A stretch of DNA of 64,000 bases, from contig NC_135175.1 in assembly GCF_041146795.1 (NCBI RefSeq), positions 37,301,669 through 37,365,668 of the forward strand, read 5' to 3'. This document shows, in pieces, positions 33,790-45,344 of the stretch. The DNA comes from Maylandia zebra (taxonomy: Eukaryota > Chordata > Actinopteri > Cichliformes > Cichlidae). The notes under the pieces were generated by a model. The model saw only the letters and a list, made by a program, of their open reading frames with translations. It searched no databases and was not told the DNA's origin. How positions within the stretch are numbered: position 1 is the stretch's first letter; each line of letters opens with the position of its first letter. The position numbers and the translations under genes are program-made.

Positions 33790-34157
33790 TTATGGTGAAG
33801 GAGCAGAGCGGAAGTCACGTGTCTCTGTTTTCTCTGCGGCTCACTTTAGCCTCAGCGGCTAACTGACCAGCAGGCTGACCGTCGGCCAGAGTGCCGCCGA
33901 GCAAGCAGCTCAGTGTGCCGGTGAGTATACCGCGTGGGACGCCGTGTAAAATCCACGGAGAGAACTTCAGGGTCACAGCGAGCTGCTAACGCTACTCTCA
34001 GCCTCCGTGCTCGGCTAGCGGGGCCAAGAGAGCGGCTTCCATTATCGGACACTGTGCTGCTGTGGCTCGCGTTGGGAGCCGCTGCACCTCCTGCTGCTGA
34101 AGCCCAGAGAGCCGCACGGACAGATGGAGCCTCTGTGAAGCAGTAGGATGACTAAAG
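33790..34157 (+). promoter_or_regulatory. galnt11: galnt11 promoter and non-coding exon 1
   Basis: The stretch is GC- and CpG-rich, unlike its AT-rich surroundings. It contains an ETS-like CGGAAG at 33809-33814 and an E-box CACGTG at 33816-33821. A consensus donor (ACTAAAG|GTGAGC) at 34157/34158 would join the acceptor at 37045/37046, where the exon with the start codon begins. The exact start of transcription is inferred, not seen. Confidence 0.65.
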
Positions 34158-34484
34158 GTGAGCTCGGGTCAGTTGCTTCTCACTGTGTGTGCGCATAGTC
34201 TCTAACAGGTGAGCTGAAGCCGAACTTTCAGTGTGGAGGAGTGTGTGTTTGAGCCCCTTAAATCAGAGGATTTCTGAATGTACTCTGGTCGGAGCTGCTC
34301 TTCTGTCTGTGTCAGTCACGAGTTCAGGTGAATGATTGAGCTGCCGACACAGGACACCTGTCCTCAGGTGTGCTGACGCCAGCAGCAGTTCCAGGTTACT
34401 CATTGAAAATTGATTAACCTTGTGATCAGTCGACCTGAGAGCTGATTGGAGGTTCAGGCTGTGACCTCTGACCCCCAGTGTTGT

Positions 34485-34870
34485 CCAAGTTACTTTGAAA
34501 AAGTAATTAATTATAGTTACTAGTTACTACTTCAAAAAGGTAACTGAGGTAGTAACTGAGTTACAAGATTCTAAAAGTAATTAATTACTTGAAAAGTAAC
34601 TATTGCGTTACTTAAATTTTTATTTTATTATTTTTTGTAACCTCTGGGATCCAGGGTATAATTGGACATTTTAACTACTTTTGATGTTTCCTCTACATTT
34701 CACCTTTAAAAACGATTTACTTTGCCTCGTTTGGTATCATCCTTTTCAGCACTGCCTCACGTGTCTGAATTTACAGTCATGTTTTCATTCTGACATACTG
34801 TATTAACACAATTGATCTAAAATCAGACAGAAAACATAAAATCAGAGTAGAAAAAGTGATATTTTTTCTG
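34485..34870. mobile_element. hAT-like MITE, left part
   Basis: The left end reads CAGTGTTGTCCAAGTTACTT, followed by a run of GTAACT/AGTTAC words in both orientations. This is a widespread fish hAT-type non-autonomous family. The right end is not clear because a Rex1-like LINE begins at about 34875; the element may resume after about 36090. Confidence 0.6.
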
Positions 34871-34874
34871 TAAC

Positions 34875-36085
34875 AAATTCAAATTCAAATTTTATTTGTC
34901 ACGTACACAGTCATACACAGTACGATATGTAGTGAAATGCTTGGACAACTGCTCGTGACCTAAAGAAAACAAAAAAGGAAAAGGCTATGAATAAGATAGG
35001 AAATAAATATGAAAAATTAAAAAGGGTAAATTTAACTAGGAAGGAATAAAATATAAATTAAGGTTAAAAATGAAATAACTGTACAACACAAATTAGAATG
35101 AAGGGTAAATTTAACTGGGAAGAATAAGATAAAATATATAAATTAAAGTTGAAAATAAAATAACTGTACAACAAAATACACAATATAGAACTATATAAGA
35201 ATGTATGAAGAAATCTAAATATAAATAAATATATACACAATAACAGCAGCTGTACAAGTATTAACCGGAAATGAAGAATATAGTGACCAGTGTTGTGCAA
35301 AACCAAAGTCCAGAAAGTCCAGTGTGTGTGTAAGAACCATATGTGTGGGTCAGTACTGTGTGGTGGTGTGATTGAGAGACCGTATCGCCTGCGGGAAGAA
35401 GCTCCTCCTCAGTCTCTCTGTGTTGGTCTTCAGGGAGCGGAATCGCTTTCCTGACCTCAACAGAGAGAACAGTCTGTTGTTGGGATGGCTGAGGTCCTTC
35501 ACCATCTTCCTGGCCTTGGTCCAGCACCGCCTGCTGTAGATTGAGTGCAGGTCAGGGAGCTCGGAGCGGATGGTGCGCTCAGCTGACCGCACAACCCTCT
35601 GTAGAGCTCGTCTGTCCTGCATGGTGCTGTTCCCGAACCAGGTTAAGATATTTCCCGCCAGGATGCTCTCTATGGTGCACGAGTAAAAGTTCCTGAGCAC
35701 CTTGGAGGGCAGTTGGAAGTCTCTCAAGCGTCTGAGGTGGTAGAGACGCTGTCGGGCCTTTTTCACCACGGTGTTGATGTGACAGGACCATGACAGGTCC
35801 TGCGTGATGTGAACTCCGAGGTATTTGAAGCTGTCCACTCTCTCCACTGGGCACTCGTTGATGACGGGGGTCTGGTAGTTCCTCTCCTGCTTAGTGCTGA
35901 AGTCCACTATCAGCTCCTTTGTCTTACTGACGTTTGGAAGGAGGTTGTTCCTCTGGCACCAGTTCTCCAGATTCCTAATCTCCTTCAGGTAGGCCGTCTC
36001 GTTGTTATCAGAGATCAGACCCACCACGACGGTGTCGTCAGCAAACTTGATGATGGTGGTGGAGCTGGTAGTGGCCACACAGTCA
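34875..36085 (-). mobile_element. Rex1-like LINE, 5'-truncated
   Basis: A 5'-truncated non-LTR retrotransposon lies in galnt11 intron 1, with its 3' UTR at the left. The minus-strand open frame 36078-35350 (242 aa) carries reverse transcriptase from the catalytic KFADDTVVVG onward, then VNVSKTKELIVDF-like, YLGVHITQDLSW and a C-terminal FYSCTIESILAG block. These are typical of fish Rex1/Babar elements. The fingers and palm start of the RT and the endonuclease are missing, so it is immobile, although the surviving frame has no stop. Confidence 0.88.
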
Positions 36086-36539
36086 TATGTGTATATGTGA
36101 CAACCACAAACATGTTTAATGAATCATATTTCATAACTTTAAATGCAAATATAAATTGTCAATTTTAAAATCATACGCACAAGTTATTTGCAGCCATTTA
36201 CCTTTTTTTTTTTATAACCATTTCAAACTTTTTACAGAACAATCAGTTGTTCTGCATTCAATAACATGCCACACAAATTATGTGACTTACATTACAATGT
36301 GACTGCTGTGATTAAAGCATCTTTCTTTCAGCTTAACGAGTGAACCGTCAGCTCGTTCAAACACACGTTAAAGTCCGTTTGGCTCGACACCACCGAACAG
36401 AGGCAGCAATATAACACAGCTAACATTAACAGTGCAGTGAATCCTGCTTGTGCCGTGATGTTCAGGACTGCAAACCGAGCAGCATCACTGACTTTCAGCT
36501 TGTTGTGTTTGTGGATATATGACTGACTTTAATTATCCA

Positions 36540-37013
36540 CAAAATCATCACATTCTCTGTCAGATTAAGGTCGACTATTGAACGGCGTATATTTTAAAGG
36601 CTTTAAAACCAAGTTAGTACAAACGTCACTAATGTCACATAACTTTGCCGACATGTGGCCAACAGTAATGTTTTAATGATCTTCATTATTAAACATTTGC
36701 GCATAAATAAGTGACATAATATTCAGTACTTATTTTTAAAAGTTTGCTCTTCGGCCGCTCTGCTTCAGCCATCCGCCGTTTTTTTCCGAACAAAATGTCC
36801 ACACCCACCGCCGCGCTATGAATTGTGGGATATATGGTACCCCGAAGTGTACACCGGGCCACACTTCTAATTTGGGCAAATGAAGGGTGCATTTGTCGAC
36901 CGCATTTGGAGTACACTTTGTATTGGGACACTCTTCGTCGCATCGCTGTGACGTAATCGTTCTCCACATGCACACTACAAAGCGTGCGGTCGCTGGATTG
37001 GGACACAGTCTGT
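36540..37013 (+). mobile_element. TIR-element right half in galnt11 intron 1
   Basis: From the phrase CTATTGAACGGCGTATATTT to the end CTGGATTGGGACACAG this sequence parallels the right half of the element at 58230-59366. It carries the shared blocks AACCAAGTTAGxACAAACGTC and AATAAGTGACATAATATTCA. It ends about 30 bp before the acceptor of galnt11 exon 2. Confidence 0.75.
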
Positions 37014-37049
37014 GACTGATGAACTCTCTCTTTGTCTCACTACAGTGTA

Positions 37050-37080
37050 ATGTAAGGCCATGCTTGCTCGCCCGCCATGA
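37050..37080 (+). promoter_or_regulatory. galnt11: uORF cluster before the galnt11 start codon
   Basis: Three short upstream frames precede the main ATG at 37077. The first begins at 34148 in exon 1 and ends at a TAA just after the splice (ATG ACT AAA G|TG TAA). The second is a bare ATG-TAA at 37050-37055. The third is a six-codon frame from 37060 whose TGA (37078-37080) overlaps the main start as ATGA. The main start has a good context (CCCGCCATGA). Confidence 0.75.
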
Positions 37081-37788
37081 CCACTGTCACGCTGCGGTAC
37101 TTCTGTTATGGCTGCCTCGTCACCTCGGCCACCTGGTCCTTCCTGCTCTTCCTGTATTTTTCCATGGGGGCGGAGCCTGACCGTGGCAGGACTCCCTTGA
37201 GGCACCTCGGGCAGCCAATCACTGGAGGTGTGGCCGATCGTAGAGGGGGGCGTCGGCCTCTGCTGCCAAGTAATGGAGTGGAGCTTTCACCAGAGATGGG
37301 TGAGTGCCCGTGGTGCGTTCAGGTACTGCTGGGAGAGCGGCAGTGATGGGTGGAGTAAGGGGTGGGGCCTGAGAGCGTGTCAGTGATGACCTGTTTTCAG
37401 AGTCTTTGTAAACCAGAGGTCTGTCAGACTAAATGAATGATAACTGGCAAATGGGGGCAGGGCCAAGTCTCTGATGATGTCACGATTAACACCTCAGTGT
37501 GTTCAAGGTTCTTTACTTGTCACATGCATAGTTATACAAGTGTAACACACAGCGAAATGTAACCTGACACGCTCCTCAACTTGTGCAAAAATGGGGGGGT
37601 AGAGGAAGAACATTATATTTATTTATATATATATATATATTACACACATACATTAGGTGAATGTGCAGCAGTAGCAGCAAGCAGGTGAATTCTGTACATT
37701 AAGTGAGTTAAATGAGAATAGACGATCTGACTATTTCACAGAATAGACAATATAAACATATTTAAAATTAAAGGAATTAAATTAAAGG

Positions 37789-37863
<75 letters not shown>

Positions 37864-40800
37864 TGATGTGATGTGTCAGCCTCTGTGTCCGTCTGCAGGG
37901 ATGATCTTCAACGAGGCGGATCAAGAGGTTCGGGACAGCGGCTACCACCGTCACGCCTTCAACGTCCTCATCTCCAACAGGCTGGGCTTCCACCGCCAGT
38001 TGCCCGACACCAGAGACACCCAGTAAGAAGCTGATACTGGGCACACTGGGGCCATTGTGTCTCTGTCTTCCAGTAAATCTGAGTTAACTTTGTGTTTTCT
38101 GTAGAGTGAGCTCGTTCAGGTGTAACGACCATAAAAACGTGAAGCGCCCCGTAGCAGCGTGCAGGTGTCGGCGGTGACCCGGCGGTTGTTCTGAGGTCAC
38201 TGTCCGGATCACCTGAAGCCGACTGTAGTCACGTGTACCTGCAACTCGCTGTGGCGTCGTGCGATGTGTAGGCGAGCCCTGTTGTTTACCCATGATGCCT
38301 CTCTCTCAGGTGTCGGGAGAAGTCCTATCCTGTGGCTCTACCTTCTGCCAGCGTCGTAATCTGTTTCTTCAACGAGGCGCTCTCCGCCCTGCTCAGGACC
38401 GTGCACAGCGTGCTGGACCGCACGCCGCCCTACCTGCTGCACGAGATCATCCTGGTGGACGACCACAGCGAGCTGGGTAATCGCGAACCAGTTGCTGCAA
38501 TTCGATTGGTGCGGGGCTTGGCCCGTGGCTCATGGCGGATTTTTGTTTGTGTGCAGAGGAGCTGAAGGACGAGCTGGACCGCTACGTCAGGGCGGAGTTT
38601 CAGGGAAAAGTCCATCTAGTGAGGAACCAGAGGAGGGAAGGACTCATCAGAGGACGCATGATTGGAGCCTCACACGCTACAGGTGCCTCCTCGTCACCTG
38701 CTTTCCTTGCTCTGTTCTTGTTTCCTGGAGGACGAAGAACCCTCCTTTACCTCTTTAGGCCTCTCTCTTAGGGCTGAACGATATATCGCATTTGCGATAA
38801 TATCGCGACATGATCAAGTGCAATTTTCTAACCGCAAAGTAGAGCTGGGCGATAGAACGATAACGATATGTATCGCGATATAACTTTTACTCGATAGAGA
38901 AATTAAGCTATCGCGATAGACCTCGCCGCTCTTGTCCTCTTAATAAAAAAAAAAAAAAAAAAGGTCAGCCGATCCAAATTAAGTAGCGCAGAGCCGAACC
39001 AATCACAGCCGCAGCGTCACGTCGCGTGACTTGTTACATACAGCACAAGTGCCAAGCCGCACGTGTGTTTGTTTGGGAAGCAGCCAGCGGGTAATGGAGC
39101 CAGCGCGTAATGGAGGAAATGAGTGTGCCGACTAGAAAAATCAACCGAGCGTGACCGAAGAGAAAACAGATGATGGTTCCAACGCCGGAGAGATTGTCGA
39201 ACGGAAGAGCCATAGAAGCTCCGTAGTGTGAAGGTATTTCGGCTATTTCAAGTCTGACAAAAAACAGAGTAGCGTGCACTGTAAATGTGCCGAAAGCAAG
39301 TCTGGAAATACAATAAACTGGTGCATGCGTCACACTGTGCGCCACGTTATTGTTTCGGTGAAATGAATTTCTACAATACTGTTAATTCTACTCTCTGCAG
39401 TGTTTAAATGCTTACATATACACACAGTTACTGTCCCTCCACACATACGACTCGGTTCTGCTTCTATGCCCCAGCTTTGTTTACTTTTTCCCACCGAGGC
39501 TTCTAGACTTCTGATTGGCCAACATTTCTGCACGGTTAGGAATCTAGCGCCACCTGCTGCTTTGGCATGTTCATAGCAGCGTTTTCCTTCATTTCTGCCT
39601 TTATGTGTGGACGGGATTATTTTTTAAAACGAAAACGGAAAATCTCTGTTTTCAAAAATACCCGTGTACGTGTGGACGTAGCCTCAGTCTCTGACTGGAA
39701 GCGCTAATTCGTCATTCGGCTTTTGTCAGACTAAAGTAACTGTTAAAACTGTTTGAAAAGCTAAGCTATACAACAAGGAGAGATTGAGAATTTCCTTTTA
39801 GTTCTCAGTTTATTTGATATTGACAAAAGTTAGTCAGTTTTGTCTGTTCTTCTGTAAAACAAACTAAGATTTATTTTTAGAATTAATATTTTGTTTCTAA
39901 GTGGAATTGACAATTTAGTCTGTTTCGTTTGTTCTATTTTGAAACTTAAACGCTTTAGCGGCTGCCTTTTGTGTAGTTTGCAATATTTGCCTTTATTTAT
40001 CTGAAAAAGTCTCATGTTCCTTAAGTACATCTACCCTGTTGAACTTATTATGGGAAATAAATATTTAAATCAAAACAAGCTGCTGATTATTTCACATTTT
40101 ACTTGTGAGCAACGGCACATTTAAATCTTACAAATATAGTTATTTGGCTGATATCGTGATAGATATCGTTATCGCCTGAAATGAAAAAAACATATCGTGA
40201 TATGAAAAAATCTCATATCGCCCAGCTCTACCGCAAAGGCTGCGATTATACTCTGGACATGTCCAAATTCATGGGCTGCATCCTCCTGAGGCCGCATTTG
40301 TAGACCGATTACGTCACAGCGACGCGCCGAAGGCTGTCCAAATTACTACCATATCCCAGAATTCATAGCGCGGCCCAGCCAAACTCCAGTTTCCAACAAT
40401 GGCGGCCGCTACTAAGTTTTAAAATTACTCATACTAATCTTTCAGGGTCACAAAATAAACTTTTAACATATTTTCAGGCGAGAAAGTAGTTGTGTAAACA
40501 TCAAATATCTGCTCCGTTTATCAAGATATCCCATATTTGCAAAAGTGCTTCGACGTTTTCAGAGGCGTCTGCTACCCACCAGCTCGACAGCTAGCCGGGA
40601 GCTCGAGGGTTACTGATGCGGCCGAGAACGGCACAACTCCCGGCACATCATTTTCAGATCACCGCGGAGTTTCGCTGCTCGGGTTAAACGTAATATATAA
40701 GTCACTTAGACAACCTAAAAATGTTATTGTTGGGCTTTTTTCAGTGTTTTGTTTGTTCGTGAGTAAATCGGTTTGGCTGAGATTAAAGTTATTAGATTAG

Positions 40801-43800
40801 ATAAAATAAAACTTTATTAATCCCCCGGGTGGGTTCCTCCTTGGTTTTCACACAGCTGACTAAACGTCAAACAGAAAACTTATTAAACAGAAGTATGAGA
40901 CAGTCGAGAATTTACACCAGTGTCTGGTTATATTTTAGATAGCAAGAAGCAGACGGCCGAGTTTATTAAACTCCACCGAGACAGCGGTGACGCTAATCAG
41001 AACTAGACCGTCCAATTTCACGCCTTTAAACTTTAAAGGCGTGTTTGTGTGTGTGTTTATACAATTGCTATTATGTTTGCACTTTATGTGTAATGTTACT
41101 GACTGCAGAGATCAGTAAGATGTGTGTATTTTTTATTTATTAGTTTTATTTATTTAATATTATTTTTTAATTGAATGACTGTCTAGTAGTTCACAGATGT
41201 CGAAAAACTGAGTGTGGTAAAGCCACTGATTTTGTTTATGTATATTTCTGCAATCTGCACATTGTACTGACTTTCATTTTAATGTTTACACCAGGGTTCC
41301 TTGTCAGCACTTTATGCTCAGATGTTTGTAAGCTAAAAATAAACTATTGTGTATGTTCAAATATACTGTTGTGATTGAAGAAGTTAAATAAAAATGTCAG
41401 TCATCAGTTCATGCATCACCTCATGTCATCATAACAGAGGTCTGTCTTCCAGGAAAGAACAGTTTAAAATTAATGTAATATAGTATTGGCCATACTATAT
41501 GATGTATTGCTTGTCTTTGTTTAATAATACAGAAGACAAAGACCTTAAAAAATAATCGCATATCGCATCGCAATCGCAATATTGGGGCAAAAAATCGCAA
41601 TTAGATTATTTTCCATAATCGTTCAGCCCTACTCTCTCTCTTCCTCCAATAACCGTATGAAAGCCAGAGTCTGGTGTTGTATGCGCACAGGTCTGTGCAC
41701 AAGTCTCGAGCCTCCCCTCATATTTTTAAATGAGAAAAATGTGCAGCGATTTATTGAAACGTGTAAACGTGCGTGTAAATCAGTCAGAATCAACGTCTGC
41801 ACATACACGTGTAAAACCAGTGTTTGGGGGCGGAGCGTCATCCTTCTGAGCAGCTCTGTGTCATCTCTGGACCCTCAGGAATAGTTCGCCGAGCTTCCTG
41901 AAGGATGTTCCGGAACAAGGAAAAGCAGCCAAAGATGAGAAAGAGCTCCAGAAAGCCAGAGATCTGTTGCTCAAGAGCACTTCAAAAATACAGGAAAACT
42001 ATAAGGAAATGACAGGCGGCTCAAGACTTTTGCACAGCTCTGTAACCATGTGGACAGAAGTATTTGGTCTCACCTGTTAAGCTTTGAATTCAGTGTTCAG
42101 TGTTTTTAGGAGCCTTCACAAGCCTCTGAGGGGGCGGGGCCTTCTGATCAGGTTAGGTCAGATCGCAGTCTGATTCACCTGTGTGCGCGTCCAGGTGAGG
42201 TGCTCGTGTTCCTGGACAGCCACTGCGAGGTGAACCAGGCATGGCTGCAGCCGCTGCTGGCGCCCATCCAGAAGGACCGCCGCACTGTCGTCTGCCCCGT
42301 TATCGACATCATCTCCGCCGACACGCTCGCCTACTCGCCCTCCCCCATCGTCAGGGGCGGCTTCAACTGGGGGCTGCACTTCAAGTGGGACCCCGTGCCC
42401 CCCTCCGAGCTCCGCGGGCCTGAGGGAGCTTCCGGACCCATCAGGTGATGTCTTAACAGCCTCGAGGTACAGTTTTGGTCTGACCTCTAACTCCTCCCCC
42501 CTTGCTCTGCTCCCCCTCAGGTCCCCCACCATGGCAGGCGGGCTGTTTGCTATGAACAGGAAGTACTTTAACGAGCTCGGCCAATACGACGCCGGCATGG
42601 ACATCTGGGGGGGAGAGAACCTGGAAATCTCCTTCAGGGTGAGACTCTGTTTTACTGACGGTCAGTGAAGGGGTCATTAAAGGAGCAGTCGCACATTTCT
42701 TTCAGTTAGCAGTTAGCTTAGCGCATAGAGAGGAAGTGGTGGGAAGAGGGGAGAGCAGCTGCTGCTACACCTTCTCGCTGTCTCGCTCAGATCTGGATGT
42801 GCGGTGGTCAGCTCTTCATCATCCCGTGCTCCAGGGTTGGCCATATCTTCAGGAAACGGCGGCCCTATGGCTCGCCGGGCGGCCATGACACCATGGCCCA
42901 TAATTCCCTGCGGCTGGCACACGTGTGGATGGACGGGTACAAGGTAAACACACACACAAACACGTGCGCACTCTCTGGATGCCGGCACGGTGGCCTCATT
43001 TCCTGTGCCTCTCTCATCCAATCAGGAGCAGTATCTCTCTTTGCGTCCAGAGCTGCGCAACCGGAGTTACGGCGACATCGGCGAGCGCGTGGCGTTGAGG
43101 AAGCGGCTGCAGTGCCACTCATTCAGCTGGTACCTGGACACAGTCTACCCTGAGATGCAGACCGCCGCCAACGGCAACAAGCAGCAGCCGCTGTTCATCA
43201 ACAAGGGCCTGAAGCGGCCCAAAGTCCTGCAGCGAGGACGGGTACCTTAACTCACCACACGTTCGTGTCTGCCCCCTGTCACATGAACTACCTTCATGTT
43301 TCCGTCCTCTGTGTCCGCCATCTTCCAGCTACGGAACCTCGCCATCGGACGCTGTCTGGTAGCCCAGGGCCGGGTCAGTCAGAAGGGCGGCGCCGTCGTT
43401 CTGCGACCGTGTGACCCCCAAGACCCCGAGCAGGTGAGCCGATCACATGACCACACGCAACATCGGTTTACCGAATCACCGCAGAGATTTGTGATTCCTG
43501 GTGGCGGCACGGGCGGAGCTAAAGTACACGTTTACACAAACGTAAAATATAGATGTAACCATGGTAACATCTTCACAGCAGACGTGACAGTAAAGGCTCG
43601 CAGTCATTCGCTAACGACCTATGATTGACGAGTCATTAGCCAATGAAAAGCCTCTGTGACTCCAATGATGTTTCAAAGCCCAGAGGTCAGCTGAAGGTTG
43701 TTTCTCACACACCTCTATCCAATCAGGCTTCGAGTCTTTGCTGGGCTCCGCCCCTGAAGATGCGGACTGTCCCGACCTGCACGTCACGGCTTCATAAACG

Positions 43801-44270
43801 AGTCAGCGACTTCGCTGACCGCACGTTTTTAATAAACACAATTGTTTATCACAATAAAAGCGTCTGTCTTCACCGTGACCTTTAACCTTTAACCCTTTAC
43901 GTGTGCAGGACTGGGCGTACGACGAGGAGGGTCAGCTGATCCTGGCAGGTCTGCTGTGTCTGGACGTGTCAGAGGTCAGGACCTTTGACCCCCCGAGGCT
44001 GATGAAGTGTCACGGCTCGGGGGGGTCGCAGCAGTGGAGCCTGGGGGTGAGACACACAGTCCTCACAGTGTGGGTGGGGTTTACTGTCATCAGGAGGAGG
44101 AGTCAGTGTCACGTGTCCTTCTGTGTTTCCTGTAGAAGTCCAACCGGATCTACCAGGTCTCTGTCGGTCAGTGTCTTGCAGCTGTCTCCCAGCCAATAGG
44201 ACAGAAAGGTTACGTCTCCATGGCGATATGCGATGGCTCGCAGACACAGCAGTGGCAGCTGGAGGCCTGA
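37077..44270 (+). CDS. galnt11: Polypeptide N-acetylgalactosaminyltransferase 11
   Basis: This Golgi type II membrane enzyme starts O-glycosylation by adding GalNAc to Ser/Thr; GALNT11 glycosylates Notch1 and LDL-receptor-family linkers (family knowledge). Exons: 37077-37299, 37899-38022, 38310-38476, 38557-38682, 42195-42444, 42521-42638, 42791-42943, 43026-43241, 43329-43433, 43909-44046, 44136-44270; total 584 aa, near the human 608. Residues 6-28 form the signal anchor ([20 protein letters not shown]). The GT-A domain shows [20 protein letters not shown], the DxH metal motif (LDSHCEVN, 42215-42223) and [14 protein letters not shown]. The ricin-like lectin domain spans the last three exons with QQW repeats. 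The stem is shorter than in mammals. GALNT11 is favoured over other GALNTs by RYFCYGCL and [11 protein letters not shown], and by kmt2c nearby. Confidence 0.97.
37500..37785 (-). mobile_element. LINE 3'-end fragment
   Basis: TTCTTTACTTGTCACATGCA and the following AGCGAAATGTAACCTGACAC match, in the same order, the 3' ends seen at 34890-34950 and 54178-54260. It is a short 5'-truncated copy in a galnt11 intron. Confidence 0.7.
37791..37856 (+). repeat. (TG)n microsatellite in galnt11 intron
   Basis: About 32 TG units lie 42 bp before the acceptor of the second coding exon. Confidence 0.95.
38769..41631. mobile_element. Outer hAT-like element (non-autonomous)
   Basis: Termini are TAGGGCTGAACGAT and ATCGTTCAGCCCTA. 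The flanks carry the 8-bp duplication CTCTCTCT (38761-38768 and 41632-41639); it is simple sequence, but the length and position are right for hAT. Subterminal ATTGCGAT-type repeats are present at both ends. Its 2.86 kb has no transposase frame. It contains the inner element 38840-40230, and at about 40250-40420 a stretch (ATGTCCAAATTCATGGGCTG) related to yet another fish repeat. A LINE-tail-like stretch lies near 40793-40850. Confidence 0.88.
38840..40230. mobile_element. Inner hAT-like element nested in the outer one
   Basis: Termini are TAGAGCTGGGCGATA and TATCGCCCAGCTCTA-type, with a perfect, non-repetitive 8-bp duplication CCGCAAAG (38832-38839 and 40231-40238). TATCGCGATA-like words fill both subterminal regions. 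There is no transposase. The insertion is younger than its host element. It contains a poly(A) run (38944-38962). Confidence 0.92.
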
Positions 44271-45080
44271 GGAGGACGCCGCGGTGCCGTGGATGGAATG
44301 ATCTCCGATTCTCACCTGCTCATTTAATGTTTCGTGTTTTTCATTTTAAGTTTGATGTTTCAGTCGCAGAAGAACTTCGCCACGCCGGACGCCATGCCCA
44401 GGCACGCCTGGAACTTCTTCAAGGTCCTTTTAAGGACCTGGAAAGTCCTGGAGTCTGGCGACTGATTTAATCTGATCAGTGATCTGATGTTTACTTGGTC
44501 TGGCTTCATCATGTGACCTCTGAGGCATCTCCGTCCTCAGAGAAGCACTGCAGGCTTTTCTGTAGGGTTTTTATCGTGTTCACACAGGAAGTGCTTCTAA
44601 AGCAGCGACAGCACTTCCCGTCCTCCTCAGGTCAAAGGTTGCTGTAAGTCCAAAAGTTTTGCTTCAGAGGGCCGTTAGCTGCAGAGAGCTGGAATAAAAC
44701 CGAACACTCACTCACTGAAGGACTCGGAGCGTCGCCACTGCTCTCGTGTCTCCCCGTGGAACCCTGATGATGCTGACCCGCTGCTCATGCACCAGAACCA
44801 TATCTGCAGTTATTTCTAATGAGGAGCTTCCTCAATGAAGTTGGTGCGAGCATGCACGTGAGATCAGTTCTGATGCCACCGATGATAGGAAGGAAGGCGG
44901 AGCTTACTTACCGTCAGGGTAATCCACAGTGGGCGTCGCAGCCAATTTCCTCGAGCCGGTTGTTCCCCCAGAACACGAAGTGCCGCTATGCTGTCACAGA
45001 GGCGCCTCGCTCGTTATCCTTCGTTAACCGTGAAGGTCAGAATGTTGTAAATGTGAGTTTGTAGAATAAAAAGTGAGGAT
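44271..45080 (+). other. galnt11: galnt11 3' UTR region
   Basis: Two AATAAA-type signals follow the stop: 44693-44698 and 45065-45070. Either could end the transcript. I see no repeat in the segment. Confidence 0.55.
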
Positions 45081-45344
45081 GTGAACCTTTATTTTTAAAT
45101 TTTGACTGTTTGAAATCTACAGCTACAGGAGAAATATCCGTGAATGTGCAGATTAATATTTATACAAATTTACTGAAATGTTACTGTTTGTTTGATTAAA
45201 CCTGCCACTGCTCAACTGCGCCCTCTAGAGTCACACGCTGAGAGCTGCGTTTCAGTGACATCTAGTGGCCAAACGTGAGACAGCAGCAGGGTGTGATTGG
45301 TTAGTGTGAATGATGTAAACACAGTTCAGTGAAGACGGCCCGCT

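Noticed and set aside
39034..39345. 103-codon minus-strand frame in galnt11 intron
   Set aside because: It lies inside the nested hAT-like element and shows no transposase motif.
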